64,000 bases of DNA from CAYOUV01 sp963790075 (GTDB taxonomy: Bacteria; Chloroflexota; Anaerolineae; Anaerolineales; Villigracilaceae): contig CAWBNG010000003.1 in NCBI GenBank assembly GCA_963790075.1, forward strand, positions 186,001 through 250,000. Direction: 5' to 3'. The notes below the pieces were generated by a model. The model had not been told where the DNA came from. It ran no database searches and saw only the letters and a program-made list of their open reading frames with translations. Of this stretch, positions 50,666 through 60,037 are shown piece after piece (positions within the stretch are counted from its first letter, which is position 1; the number at the start of each line of letters is the position of its first letter). The translations under genes were made by a program, and so were the position numbers.

Positions 50666-52912
50666 ATGAAAACTGCTGCACCAGTGCCGATTGAAAAATT
50701 GATCGACCAACTCCCCGAGAATTACAATCTCGCAGACCGGGAACTGATTAATCGCGCCTACCGCGTAGCAGAAGAAGCGCACCGCGGACAGAAACGCGCC
50801 TCCGGTGAGCCATACATCAATCATTGCCTGGCGGTCGCCCAAATCCTGGCAGAATTACGCGTTCCACCTGAGGTTGTAGCCGCCGGTTTGCTTCACGACA
50901 CGGTGGAGGACACCTCCATCACCCTGGACGACCTGCGCCGCGATTTTAACGAAACCATCGCAAATCTGGTGGATGGCGTCACCAAATTGACCAACCTGCC
51001 GCGGGTCTCTCAATCCGAGCAGCGCCCCATCCCCAGCAAGCAAGTCGCAAACAAAAGCAGTAAGGTTCCTGCTCCCGACGACGACGAAGAAGACAGCACC
51101 CCGCCTGCCGTCCTGGGTCGAAAAGCGGATCTGGTTTCCGAAACCCTGCGCAAGACCTTCCTGGCAATGGGCGACGATGTGCGCGTGGTCTTGATCAAGC
51201 TGGCCGACCGGCTGCACAATATGCGCACTCTTGGGCACATGCCCGATGAGAAACGCCGTCGGATTGCAAAGCAAACCCTTGATATTTTCGCTCCGCTCGC
51301 AAACCGCCTTGGAATCTGGCAAATCAAGTGGGAACTCGAAGACCTGGCCTTCCGCTATGTTAACCCTGAAAAATACAAGGAAATCGCCGAGCAGTTGGCA
51401 GGCAGGCGTCTCGACCGCGAGGCGCAGATCGCAACGATTGAGACCCGCCTGAGCACGATGCTCAATCAGGCTGGCTTCCAGGTCGAAGTCAGCGGTCGTC
51501 CCAAGCACATTTACTCCATTTACAAAAAGATGGAGGAAAAAGGGAAGTCCTTCGAAATGGTACGCGATGTGCGCGCTGTGCGACTCATCGTGCCGGACAT
51601 ACCCGCCTGCTATGCCACACTCGGTCTGATTCACACCCAATGGCGGCCTATTCCGGGCGAATTCGATGATTACATCGCCGCCCCCAAAGACAATTTTTAC
51701 CAATCACTCCACACAGCGGTGATCTATGACGATGGCAAGCCGCTGGAAGTACAGATCCGCACACACGAAATGCACCAGAACGCTGAACTGGGAATTGCTG
51801 CCCACTGGCGCTATAAGGAAAATACTCCGCACGATTCGCTTTTTGAGCAGCGCATCAACTGGCTGCGGAAATTAATGGAATGGCGACAGGATGTGGATGA
51901 CGCCCAGGAATTCGTCGAGAGCATGAAGACCGACGTTTTCCAGGACCGGGTCTACGTCTTCACCCCACGCGGTGATATCATCGATCTACCAGCCGGCTCC
52001 ACCCCGATCGACTTCGCCTACCACATCCACACCGATATCGGCCACCGCTGCCGGGGCGCAAAGGTTGCGGGAAAACTCGTCCCACTGGACTATGAATTAA
52101 AAACTGGCGACCAGATCGAAATCCTGACCGCCAAACGCGGCGGTCCAAGCCGGGATTGGCTCAATCCCAACCTTGGCCTGGTCAAGACCCAGCGAGGTCG
52201 CGGTAAGATCCGCACCTGGTTCAAGAAACAAGATTACCAGCAGAACCTGTCCCAGGGACGCGAACTGCTTGAGCGCGAATTGGGTCGCCTGGGTATCCCG
52301 GAAATTAATTTCGATAAACTAGCCCGGGAGCTGGAATTCCGCTCCCCGGAAGAATTGTTCGTATCCCTGGGCACCGGCGACCTGGCCGTCAATCGCATTG
52401 TCAAACATCTTTCTGAGACGGAAGAGAACGCCGACATCCTGACAATCACCACGCCCAGTGAAGCGACGCCGACCGATGCGGTCAACGTCGTAGGATTGAA
52501 GGGCATCTTGACCAACATGGCCAGATGCTGCAACCCAACGCCCGGCGACCAAATCATCGGTTACATCACCCGCGGACGCGGGGCCACGATTCATCGACAA
52601 GACTGCCCCAACATCCTGCGCATGAAAGATCGTGAACGACTGGTGAGGGTATCCTGGGGTGAAGAGATCCGCACCTATCCCGTTCCGGTGCGGATCAAAG
52701 CCTACGATCGTCAGGGTTTGATGGGGGACATATCGAATTTACTCAATAATGAAGGTGTCAATATCATCAACGCTGACGTCAAGGTCAGCCGCAGCCTGGC
52801 AGATATGAAACTTATCGTAGAAGTCAAAGACATTGCCCAACTAAGCCGCATCCTCAACCGCATCGAAAATCTGCCAAACGTCATGGAAGCGCAGCGAACC
52901 AATCCTGGTTAA
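50666..52912 (+). CDS. rsh: Bifunctional (p)ppGpp synthetase/hydrolase, RelA/SpoT family
   Basis: 748 residues. Order of domains: HD hydrolase (GEPYINHCLAVAQILAELRV; GLLHDTVEDTSITL; VVLIKLADRLHNMRTL), synthetase (GRPKHIYSIYKKMEEKGKSF; VRDVRAVRLIVPD; DDYIAAPKDNFYQSLHTAV), TGS (VFTPRGDIIDLPAGSTPIDF), a conserved-Cys/zinc-finger region (MARCCNPTPGDQIIGYITRG) and a C-terminal ACT. The HDTVED motif is intact, so hydrolase activity is expected as well as synthesis. A 40-residue acidic/Ser insert lies inside the HD domain (about residues 113-153), which is unusual. Confidence 0.93.
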   Translation: MKTAAPVPIEKLIDQLPENYNLADRELINRAYRVAEEAHRGQKRASGEPYINHCLAVAQILAELRVPPEVVAAGLLHDTVEDTSITLDDLRRDFNETIANLVDGVTKLTNLPRVSQSEQRPIPSKQVANKSSKVPAPDDDEEDSTPPAVLGRKADLVSETLRKTFLAMGDDVRVVLIKLADRLHNMRTLGHMPDEKRRRIAKQTLDIFAPLANRLGIWQIKWELEDLAFRYVNPEKYKEIAEQLAGRRLDREAQIATIETRLSTMLNQAGFQVEVSGRPKHIYSIYKKMEEKGKSFEMVRDVRAVRLIVPDIPACYATLGLIHTQWRPIPGEFDDYIAAPKDNFYQSLHTAVIYDDGKPLEVQIRTHEMHQNAELGIAAHWRYKENTPHDSLFEQRINWLRKLMEWRQDVDDAQEFVESMKTDVFQDRVYVFTPRGDIIDLPAGSTPIDFAYHIHTDIGHRCRGAKVAGKLVPLDYELKTGDQIEILTAKRGGPSRDWLNPNLGLVKTQRGRGKIRTWFKKQDYQQNLSQGRELLERELGRLGIPEINFDKLARELEFRSPEELFVSLGTGDLAVNRIVKHLSETEENADILTITTPSEATPTDAVNVVGLKGILTNMARCCNPTPGDQIIGYITRGRGATIHRQDCPNILRMKDRERLVRVSWGEEIRTYPVPVRIKAYDRQGLMGDISNLLNNEGVNIINADVKVSRSLADMKLIVEVKDIAQLSRILNRIENLPNVMEAQRTNPG

Positions 52913-52946
52913 AAGGTTCGTCCCAAACCAGGGACGAACCTTTTAA
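52909..52946 (+). terminator. Perfect 16-bp terminator overlapping the rsh stop codon
   Basis: TTAAAAGGTTCGTCCC (52909-52924), loop AAACCA, GGGACGAACCTTTTAA (52931-52946). The rsh TAA (52910-52912) is inside the left arm. A TATAAT for the next gene follows at 52954-52959. Confidence 0.8.
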
Positions 52947-52988
52947 CCAGTGGTATAATCTCGCCGCTTTAATAACAGGCGGAAAATC

Positions 52989-54230
52989 ATGTCCCTGCTC
53001 AGCGTGAACGACGCGCAAACGCGCATCCTCTCAATGTTTGAAGCGGTCGAGGCAACTACCTTGCCTCTCGATCAGGCTTTCGAACGCGTGCTTTCAGCAG
53101 ACATCCGTGCTACTACCTCCCTGCCACCTTTTGACAATTCTTCCATGGATGGCTTCGCCGTCCGCGCTGCCGATTTGCTAGGGACACAGGCTAACGCACC
53201 ACGCCTGCTGGATGTAGTCGCTGACATCCCCGCCGGCGCAGAAATCGCCTCGATTCAGATTAAGGCTGGACAGGCTGCCCGTATTATGACCGGTGCGCCG
53301 CTCCCGCAGGGAACCGATACCGTCGTTCCGGTCGAACAGACAGACTTCACCGAACGCTCCCCGGGCGTCCCTGCGCCGAAGCAGGTTGCAATCTATCAGG
53401 CCCTCGCAGCAGGCTCATATGTCCGCTCACGCGGAGAGGACTTATCACAGGATCAGGTAGTCCTAAAAAAGGGGCAACACCTGCGTCCACAGGATTTAGG
53501 CTTATTGGCCATGCTCGGAATTACCATTGTCCCGGTCTTCCGGCAGCCGCGTGTGGCTTTACTCTCCAGCGGCGATGAACTAATCCCGGTCGAAGCGGCA
53601 CTCGAAGCGGGCAAAGTCCGCGATGCCAACAGCTACACGCTGGCAGCTTTGATCGAAGCTGCGGGCGCGGAAGTCCTGCAGCTGGGCATCGCAGCGGACC
53701 GCCAAGATGAAGTGCAAGCTCGCCTGGAACACGCCGTCGCTGAAGGGGTTGACCTGATCATCTCATCCGCAGGGGTCAGCATCGGGGCATTTGATTTTGT
53801 CAAGGATGTGGTCGAATCGCAGGGCGAACTCACCTTCTGGCGCGTCAACATGCGCCCCGGCAAACCGTTAGCTTTCGGCAGCTACCATAATATCCCTTTC
53901 TTTGGGCTTCCAGGCAATCCAGTTTCAGCCTTCATCAGCTTCGAGGTCTTCGTAAGGCCCGCCCTGGAGAAATTCAGCGGACAGGCTTTCCACCCGAGAC
54001 AACGGTTTCGCGTGCAATTGACAGAACCCATCGAATCGGATGGCAGAGAAAGCTACCTGCGAGCAGTCGTATCCGAAGAAAATGGAAGCCTAACCGCCCA
54101 TTTGACCGGACACCAAGGGTCGGGAAATTTACTATCGTTGGTACAGGCAAATGCTTTACTAATCGTCCCCGCTGGGGTAAAATCGCTCGCTACTGGCGCA
54201 GTCATCGATGCTTGGATGCTCACACAATAA
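52989..54230 (+). CDS. moeA: Molybdopterin molybdotransferase MoeA
   Basis: 413 residues. LPPFDNSSMDGFAVRAADLL is the MoeA N-terminal motif, IMTGAPLPQGTDTVVPVEQT the domain II signature, VALLSSGDELIPVEAALEAG and ISSAGVSIGAFDFVKDVVES the MPT-binding domain, and GLPGNPVSAFISFEVFVRP completes it. It inserts molybdate into adenylylated molybdopterin. No other molybdenum cofactor gene is adjacent; moeZ at 30844 is probably for cysteine synthesis instead. Confidence 0.92.
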   Translation: MSLLSVNDAQTRILSMFEAVEATTLPLDQAFERVLSADIRATTSLPPFDNSSMDGFAVRAADLLGTQANAPRLLDVVADIPAGAEIASIQIKAGQAARIMTGAPLPQGTDTVVPVEQTDFTERSPGVPAPKQVAIYQALAAGSYVRSRGEDLSQDQVVLKKGQHLRPQDLGLLAMLGITIVPVFRQPRVALLSSGDELIPVEAALEAGKVRDANSYTLAALIEAAGAEVLQLGIAADRQDEVQARLEHAVAEGVDLIISSAGVSIGAFDFVKDVVESQGELTFWRVNMRPGKPLAFGSYHNIPFFGLPGNPVSAFISFEVFVRPALEKFSGQAFHPRQRFRVQLTEPIESDGRESYLRAVVSEENGSLTAHLTGHQGSGNLLSLVQANALLIVPAGVKSLATGAVIDAWMLTQ

Positions 54231-54251
54231 TCCAGCCACAACAAGGAAACC

Positions 54252-54680
54252 ATGAAAAAGCTGACTTCCATAACCTTATTCTCGGCACTCATAGGCGCGC
54301 TCGACAGCACCTACCTGACCTGGATCAAGCTAACCCACAATGAAGCACAGTGTGTCGGCGGTCTGGGCGACTGCTTTACTGTCAATACCAGCAAATATTC
54401 GGAGATCTACGGCATCCCGATTGCCGTGATAGGTTTGTTGGCGTACCTGGCAATTATTGCCATTTTGGTTTTGGAACCTCGCCTCGAGTTCTTCAAGGAT
54501 AATGGTCCGTTGATGGTCTTTGGATTAAGCCTGATCGGCGTGATTTACTCGGCCTTCCTTACCTATCTTGAGGCGGCCGTCCTGCATGCCTGGTGCCCTT
54601 ATTGTGCCTTATCAGCAATCGCCATCACCGTGATCTTCATCGTGTCGCTGATGCGATTAAACCGCAGCCAAGCTGCTTAA
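54252..54680 (+). CDS. Vitamin K epoxide reductase (VKOR) family protein
   Basis: 142 residues, four or five membrane helices. The loop Cys pair (CVGGLGDCFTVNTSKYSEIY, including the conserved Ser/Tyr) and the active-site CPYC in VLHAWCPYCALSAIAI are intact. Bacterial VKOR re-oxidises DsbA-like thioredoxins using quinones. There is no fused thioredoxin and no DsbA gene next to it. ACAAGGAAACC precedes the ATG. A small Cys-rich acidic protein follows 15 bases later. Confidence 0.88.
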   Translation: MKKLTSITLFSALIGALDSTYLTWIKLTHNEAQCVGGLGDCFTVNTSKYSEIYGIPIAVIGLLAYLAIIAILVLEPRLEFFKDNGPLMVFGLSLIGVIYSAFLTYLEAAVLHAWCPYCALSAIAITVIFIVSLMRLNRSQAA

Positions 54681-54695
54681 TCTCTGGAGGTCTAC

Positions 54696-54929
54696 ATGCC
54701 CCGCATTCGTTGCCGATACGTTGATTGCGTCTTCCTTGACGATGGTTATTGTAGCGCTGCCGCGGTCGAGATTGACCCCGATACTGGCTGTGCAACTTAC
54801 ACACCATCTGAAAGCGATGACGTTGAGAAAGATTGGGAAGACGAGGAAGAGGAACTCGAAGAATGGGAGGAAAGTGAATTTGAAGAGGAGGATGATATTT
54901 GGATAGACGATGAGGACGATGAGTTCTAA
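54696..54929 (+). CDS. Small Cys-containing protein with a long acidic tail
   Basis: 77 residues. The first half (RCRYVDCVFLDDGYCSAAAV, then GCATY) has four Cys in a pattern like DUF1540-type small metal-binding domains. Residues 41-77 are almost wholly Glu/Asp/Trp. It has a good Shine-Dalgarno sequence (CTGGAGG) and follows the VKOR gene closely, so co-transcription and a redox or metal-binding role are plausible. Function unknown. Confidence 0.7.
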   Translation: MPRIRCRYVDCVFLDDGYCSAAAVEIDPDTGCATYTPSESDDVEKDWEDEEEELEEWEESEFEEEDDIWIDDEDDEF

Positions 54930-54996
54930 TTCAGACCTGCGCCATTAATAGCCAATCGGTTCGTTTTGCATCCCACTAGGGTATGAAATTTTGACC

Positions 54997-55806
54997 TTAG
55001 TCTTTTTCCCCTAAAGCATACAATAAAATACCTGCCGCGACTGCCAAATTCAGCGAACTTGCCCGCCCGTGCATCGGTAACGAGACGGTCTGATCGCAGG
55101 CTTCGAGCTGCTCCACAGACAAACCTTTTTGCTCACTTCCAAGCAGCAAGATCCAGGGCGAATTGCTTGGATCGAAGTTGCGATAATCGAGGCTGGCGTG
55201 CGTGGAACTACCGAGCAGGGAATACCCTTTCGATCGCGACCAGGTCAGGAAGGTGTCGAAACTGGTACGCACGACTGGCTTCCAGAAAAGCGCACCCATG
55301 CTGGCTCGTACGCAGGAAGGGTGGTATAAATCCACGCCGCCATCCAGAATAATTAATCCATCTGCGCCGACAGCGTCGATCGTGCGCAGGATCGTGCCAA
55401 CATTTCCAGGGTCTTGCGGCGAAACCACCGCCACGCCTCTCCTGAATTGATCGGACGAAAGATCTGCCAAAGTCTGATCTCGCTGCCGTACCAGCGCCAG
55501 AATCCCCTGAGGATGCTCTTTGCCAGTCAGCGAATCCATTACTTGTGCGGAAACTGGCTGGCAAAGAATGCCCTTACCATTTGCCTGTTCCAGCAAGGCT
55601 GCAGCAAAATCGCTGGTGAGCAAATCCGGGGCGTAGAGCAGGGTATCCACCTCCCAGCCGGCTGCGACAACCTCCCCAACATGATGGATACCTTCCACCA
55701 GGAACAGACTCGTCGCTGTACGGGCTTTTCGCTGACGCAGTGCGCGCGCCTGCTTGACAAGCGGGTTGGATAGGCTGGTGATAACTGATCGTTCCACGTT
55801 TTCCAT
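54997..55806 (-). CDS. TrmH/SpoU-family RNA 2'-O-methyltransferase
   Basis: 269 residues. The N-terminal SNPLVKQARALRQRKART is the substrate-binding L30e-like domain. SPOUT motifs are VVSPQDPGNVGTILRTIDAV (1), WILLLGSEQKGLS (2) and VSLPMHGRASSLNLAVAAGI (3). The target is probably a ribose in 23S rRNA or a tRNA. The long antisense frames over this gene are not coding. Confidence 0.9.
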   Translation of the reverse strand: MENVERSVITSLSNPLVKQARALRQRKARTATSLFLVEGIHHVGEVVAAGWEVDTLLYAPDLLTSDFAAALLEQANGKGILCQPVSAQVMDSLTGKEHPQGILALVRQRDQTLADLSSDQFRRGVAVVSPQDPGNVGTILRTIDAVGADGLIILDGGVDLYHPSCVRASMGALFWKPVVRTSFDTFLTWSRSKGYSLLGSSTHASLDYRNFDPSNSPWILLLGSEQKGLSVEQLEACDQTVSLPMHGRASSLNLAVAAGILLYALGEKD

Positions 55807-55864
55807 TTTACTCCCTAAAAAATTATCCTCACCAAGAGCGAAATCCTCTCCAATTTTGGGGCCG

Positions 55865-56272
55865 TTATTTTACGATCAGCCTGGCGACCATCCCGGCTTC
55901 CAAATGACCTGGAACGCCGCAAACAATTTGATATTCGCCTGGCTCACTGGGGGCAGTAAATTTAACTGATACATCGTTGCCGCTTTCCAGCTTTGTCTCC
56001 CAATAAATATTGGGCTGGTCATCTTCACTGAAGGGTGGGGTAACTTCCGCCCCCTTCTTCATGATCACAAACTGATGTTCCACCACACCCAGATTGCTCA
56101 AATTCAGTGTGATCTCTGCTCCAGCTGGAACGCTGAATTCCGACGGGCTAAAAGCAAAATCACTCATTTGGACGTTCAAAGTAGTAGAAGCTGAACTCTT
56201 GGACCCCGTTCCGCAGGCAGTCAGCGCCAGGGTCAAGCTCAATGCAAGAACAACAATATTTCTTTTATACAT
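55865..56272 (-). CDS. Cupredoxin-like (plastocyanin-type) lipoprotein
   Basis: 135 residues. The lipoprotein signal ends LALTACGTGS, followed by a Ser-rich linker. The cupredoxin fold is indicated by FSPSEFSVPAGAEITLNLSN, EHQFVIM (first His ligand) and YQIVCGVPGHLEAGMVARLI, which gives the Cys-His-Met copper ligand set. It probably carries electrons or copper at the outer face of the membrane. GGGAGAAG precedes the ATG. Confidence 0.85.
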   Translation of the reverse strand: MYKRNIVVLALSLTLALTACGTGSKSSASTTLNVQMSDFAFSPSEFSVPAGAEITLNLSNLGVVEHQFVIMKKGAEVTPPFSEDDQPNIYWETKLESGNDVSVKFTAPSEPGEYQIVCGVPGHLEAGMVARLIVK

Positions 56273-56429
56273 GCTACTTCTCCCAGGTTAGAGATTTCAG
56301 AGTCAAATTTTCCCAAGAAATTTATTTGGTTTCCACAGTCTTCAAACTAACGATTATATTCCACATGCTCTCCCGCGGACAAAGTTTTTACAGTACACTT
56401 ATATCAACCCGAACAATAAGGAGAACCCG

Positions 56430-57554
56430 ATGAAAGCAGCTTCTTATCAAGACCTAAATCCCCATGCCCGCATTCTCCTTGGCCCCGGCCCAAGCATGTC
56501 ACATCCACGCGTCATGCGCGCACTGGCTGCACCACCCGTCGGACATCTCGATCCTGATTTACTGAAAATCTATACCGAAGAACAAGAATTACTACGCTAC
56601 GTCTTTCAGACCGAGAACGAGTGGACCTTTGCCCTATCCGGCACCGGTACCTCCGGTATGGAATCTGCTTTGGCCAATCTGATCGAGCCGGGAGACAAGG
56701 TTTTAGTCGCCATCCATGGCTATTTTGGGGAACGCCTGGCAATCATCGCCGAACGTCTCGGTGCTGCCGTGGACCGGATCAACCGCCCCCTGGGAGAAAT
56801 CTTCACCGTCGAGGAGATTGAATCTGCCCTGAAGCAAAAAGCCTACAAAGTCTTTGCCATCGTACACGCTGAGACTTCCACCGGCGCAGAGCAACTACAC
56901 ATCAAAGAAATTGTCACGGCTGCGCACACCCAAGGCGCAATGGTTGTGCTGGACACAGTCACCTCGCTGGGCGGTATCCCGGTCAAGGTCGACGAATGGG
57001 GAGTCGATATCGCCTACTCAGCCAGCCAAAAAAATCTTTCAGCTCCTTCCGGTCTAGCGCCGATCACCGTCAGCGCACGCGCCTGTGAAGCAATCGAAAA
57101 ACGCACCCATCCGATGTCGAGTTTCTATCTCGACCTGAGACAATATGCCAGCTACTGGGGCGGAACGCATAGCTACCATCACACCGCCTCCGCCACACTG
57201 CACTATGCCCTGCGGGAGGCACTGCGCATCCTGGCTGAAGAAAGCCTCGAGAGTGCCTTCGCGCGCTTCCACGCCAACGCCGAGGAACTTTGGCAGGGAC
57301 TGGAGGCAATCAACCTACCACCCTTCATCCCAATCGCATATCGCCTGCCACCCTTGACCACGGCCAGTGTTCCACAGGGCATTGACCCGCATGCCATCCG
57401 CGCACGACTGTTGCAGGAATACAACATCGAAATTGCCGGTGGTTTCGGGGCACTCAAGGATCGAGTCTGGCGCATTGGGCTGATGGGTTACTCCAGCCGC
57501 AAAGAAAATATCACACTGCTGCTGGCAGCTTTTAGGGAACTGTTAAACACCTAA
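56430..57554 (+). CDS. Alanine-glyoxylate/serine-pyruvate aminotransferase family (class V PLP)
   Basis: 374 residues. ILLGPGPSMSHPRVMRALA is the family start, FALSGTGTSGMESALANLIE the PLP phosphate region, LDTVTSLGGIPVKVDEWG the Asp, and YSASQKNLSAPSGLAPI the Schiff-base Lys. GGFGALKDRVWRIGLMGYSS closes the domain. It transfers the amino group between alanine or serine and glyoxylate. AAGGAGAA precedes the ATG. It could serve photorespiration-like glyoxylate or serine metabolism. Confidence 0.88.
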   Translation: MKAASYQDLNPHARILLGPGPSMSHPRVMRALAAPPVGHLDPDLLKIYTEEQELLRYVFQTENEWTFALSGTGTSGMESALANLIEPGDKVLVAIHGYFGERLAIIAERLGAAVDRINRPLGEIFTVEEIESALKQKAYKVFAIVHAETSTGAEQLHIKEIVTAAHTQGAMVVLDTVTSLGGIPVKVDEWGVDIAYSASQKNLSAPSGLAPITVSARACEAIEKRTHPMSSFYLDLRQYASYWGGTHSYHHTASATLHYALREALRILAEESLESAFARFHANAEELWQGLEAINLPPFIPIAYRLPPLTTASVPQGIDPHAIRARLLQEYNIEIAGGFGALKDRVWRIGLMGYSSRKENITLLLAAFRELLNT

Positions 57555-57653
57555 ACTATGAAATTCTTGTCAACCATTTTACTGGTATGAGGGTAGGGTT
57601 GCAGAAAAATTACCAGGATGACACCCTTTCTCTTTAGCGTTAGAATAGTCAGC

Positions 57654-58859
57654 ATGAAACGGTTTATCTGGCTTATGCTGGGTTTAATGTTCTTCATGAT
57701 TGCCTGCCAGCCTCAATCTACAAACAAGGCTGTCGTCTACATTCTGGACGGCAGTCAGCTTCACACAATCACGACCACAGAACGCATCCCAACCAAATTA
57801 CTTGGTATAGCGGCAATTCAACTGAATCCTGAAGATCGGTTATTTTTTCAAGGTTCTGTGATTTCTCCTGAAAATCCAATACCGGATGCCCCTCACCCGA
57901 CCCTGCAAATCCGCCGGACGGTAACCTTAACCATCAACGGGCCTGATGGCGAGCGACAGATCCAAACTACCGCTTTCACGGTAGGAGCCGCACTGCAAGA
58001 AGCAGACTTTGCGCTATCCAGCGGAGATTTTCTCGATCCCCCCGCCTCGACGCCCGTCAACGGTCAAATGACGATCACCTACCGCCCAGCAAAACCAATC
58101 GCGATCGAAGTTGACGGGAATAAGGTACAAAACGTCACCGCCGCGCAGACTGTTGGGCAGGCACTAGCTGAGGCCGGGATCGCGCTCGAGGGGCTGGATT
58201 ACAGCCTCCCGGCCGAGTCCGAGCCGCCTCCAGCCGACGGTCAAATAAAAGTCGTCCGGGTGCAGGAATCCGTGCTTTTGGTACAAAAGCCGATCCCTTT
58301 CAATGCCGAATTTCAAGCTTCAGCCGAGGTTGAACTCGACAAACAGGAATTACTACAGGCTGGGGAGTTCGGCCTGTCGGTCAGCCGTGTACGCGTACGT
58401 TATGAAGACGGCAAAGAGATTTCACGCCAGACCGAGAGCGAAAGTGTTATCCGTCCCCCTAAAGACCGCATCATGGGGTATGGCACTAAAGTGGTGGTCC
58501 GGACCACTAGCGTGGATGGCGTGAAGATTGAATATTGGCGCGCCGTAAACCTCTACGCTACTTCTTACTCCCCCTGCCGTTCAGGCGCTGACCGCTGTTA
58601 TACCGGCACCGCCAGCGGATTGCCGGTCAAGAAGGGTGTGGTGGCTGTGATACGCAGTTGGTTCAACATGATGTCCGGGCAGCAGGTTTACATCCCCGGT
58701 TATGGTTCAGCCGTGATCGCCGACATTGGCGGGGGCATCCCCGGCAAAGCATGGATCGACCTGGGCTGGAGCGATGACGATTACCAACCTATGACTGGCT
58801 GGGTAACCGTCTATTTTCTTACGCCTGTACCGCCCACAATCCTTTACAATTTGCAATAA
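57654..58859 (+). CDS. Cell-wall-associated DUF348-G5-3D domain lipoprotein
   Basis: 401 residues from the ATG at 57654. The lipoprotein signal is LMLGLMFFMIACQPQ. DUF348-type repeats occupy about 90-210 (RRTVTLTINGPDGERQIQTT; KPIAIEVDGNKVQNVTAAQT). A G5 domain follows (SVLLVQKPIPFNAEFQASAE; KEISRQTESESVIRPPKDRI), and then a C-terminal 3D domain (VNLYATSYSPCRSGADRCYT; TASGLPVKKGVVAV; YGSAVIADIGGGIPG; IDLGWSDDDY). This is the YabE/resuscitation-factor layout; the 3D domain has a lytic-transglycosylase-like fold. It is probably involved in peptidoglycan remodelling, next to an LCP gene. Confidence 0.88.
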   Translation: MKRFIWLMLGLMFFMIACQPQSTNKAVVYILDGSQLHTITTTERIPTKLLGIAAIQLNPEDRLFFQGSVISPENPIPDAPHPTLQIRRTVTLTINGPDGERQIQTTAFTVGAALQEADFALSSGDFLDPPASTPVNGQMTITYRPAKPIAIEVDGNKVQNVTAAQTVGQALAEAGIALEGLDYSLPAESEPPPADGQIKVVRVQESVLLVQKPIPFNAEFQASAEVELDKQELLQAGEFGLSVSRVRVRYEDGKEISRQTESESVIRPPKDRIMGYGTKVVVRTTSVDGVKIEYWRAVNLYATSYSPCRSGADRCYTGTASGLPVKKGVVAVIRSWFNMMSGQQVYIPGYGSAVIADIGGGIPGKAWIDLGWSDDDYQPMTGWVTVYFLTPVPPTILYNLQ

Positions 58860-58861
58860 TC

Positions 58862-60037
58862 ATGGGGAACAATAGGAAATCATCGTTGTGGATACTGCTC
58901 AGCCTGGCAACAGTAGCTGGCATTTGCCTGGGCGGGACCGTTGCCTGGCTTTCGGTGCAGTTAACCCACCCGCTGGGGCCAGCGCTGGACTTACCAACCC
59001 AGGCATTGGTTCCTAATCTTGCAAGCGCTACTTCAACCTTACCGGCTCAAGGCGCTCCAGGACCAACTGCGACAAATTTACCCACTTCCACTCCCTGGCT
59101 TCCGACTGGGACCCCCAACATCCCCGAGACAAAATGCGGAGGTCCACCGGTAATGACCATCCTGGCGATTGGCTCTGACACGCGAGCATACAATTATTTG
59201 TACGGTCTGGCGGATGTCATCCGCATCGTTCGAGTGGATTTCGTGACCCCCCGCGTAACAATCCTCGAATTCCCACGCGACCTGTGGGTCGAAATCCCGG
59301 GTATCTCAGCACATTACGGTATTACACACGGCAAGCTCAATCAGGCTTATCTGTACGGCAATCCGGGAATGGGGTACTACGAAGGACCCGGCCAGGGACC
59401 CGGTCTGCTTGCCCGCACATTGGAACAGAACTTTGGCGTGCGCGCTAACAATTACGTGGCCGTCAATATGCACACCTTCGTCAAGCTGGTGGACGCCGTC
59501 GGTGGTATCGACGTAGAACTGCCGATCGCCGTGGACGGTCGTGCCCCAGACCAGGAAAAGCGCTACGATCTGTATTTCAAGGCAGGTCCCCATCATCTTG
59601 ACGGCACGCAAGCCTTAATGCTGTCTCGCATTCGAAAAAATACTGTTTTCGAACGCGTCGGCAATCAAAATATCGTCATGTGTGCGCTGCGTAAGGAACT
59701 GCTCAGTCCGGCAATCGTCACCAAGATCCCGGCTATCATTCAATCCTTCAAGGGATCAGCCCAGACCGATCTGAGCGCCACCCAAATTGGACAGCTTGCG
59801 TGCCTGGCTCCACAGATCGACCCAGCGGACATCGCCTTCGTCAGCTTCCCAACCGATTTATTGACTGGTACCCGCACATACGATATCGGCGTCCAAAAGG
59901 ACGTCTTTATCTGGGATGCGGATTTTACGATTTTACGCAGCTATGTGTTGCAATTCAACCAGGGTTCCTGGCCTTCACGCCAGAGCGAACCTTCCGCCTC
60001 ACCATCCTTACCATCCCCGGACTATACCTGTCCATGA
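58862..60037 (+). CDS. LytR-CpsA-Psr (LCP) family protein
   Basis: 391 residues. It has one N-terminal membrane anchor (LWILLSLATVAGICLGGTVA) and a Pro/Thr linker, then the LCP domain at about 100-300: TILAIGSDTR, VDFVTPRVTILEFPRDLWVE, KLNQAYLYG, NNYVAVNMHTFVKLVDAVGG and GTQALMLSRIRKN. LCP proteins attach glycopolymers to peptidoglycan. A C-terminal extension of about 80 residues is not part of the usual domain. It starts 2 bases after the 3D-domain gene and overlaps ksgA by ATGA. Confidence 0.87.
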   Translation: MGNNRKSSLWILLSLATVAGICLGGTVAWLSVQLTHPLGPALDLPTQALVPNLASATSTLPAQGAPGPTATNLPTSTPWLPTGTPNIPETKCGGPPVMTILAIGSDTRAYNYLYGLADVIRIVRVDFVTPRVTILEFPRDLWVEIPGISAHYGITHGKLNQAYLYGNPGMGYYEGPGQGPGLLARTLEQNFGVRANNYVAVNMHTFVKLVDAVGGIDVELPIAVDGRAPDQEKRYDLYFKAGPHHLDGTQALMLSRIRKNTVFERVGNQNIVMCALRKELLSPAIVTKIPAIIQSFKGSAQTDLSATQIGQLACLAPQIDPADIAFVSFPTDLLTGTRTYDIGVQKDVFIWDADFTILRSYVLQFNQGSWPSRQSEPSASPSLPSPDYTCP

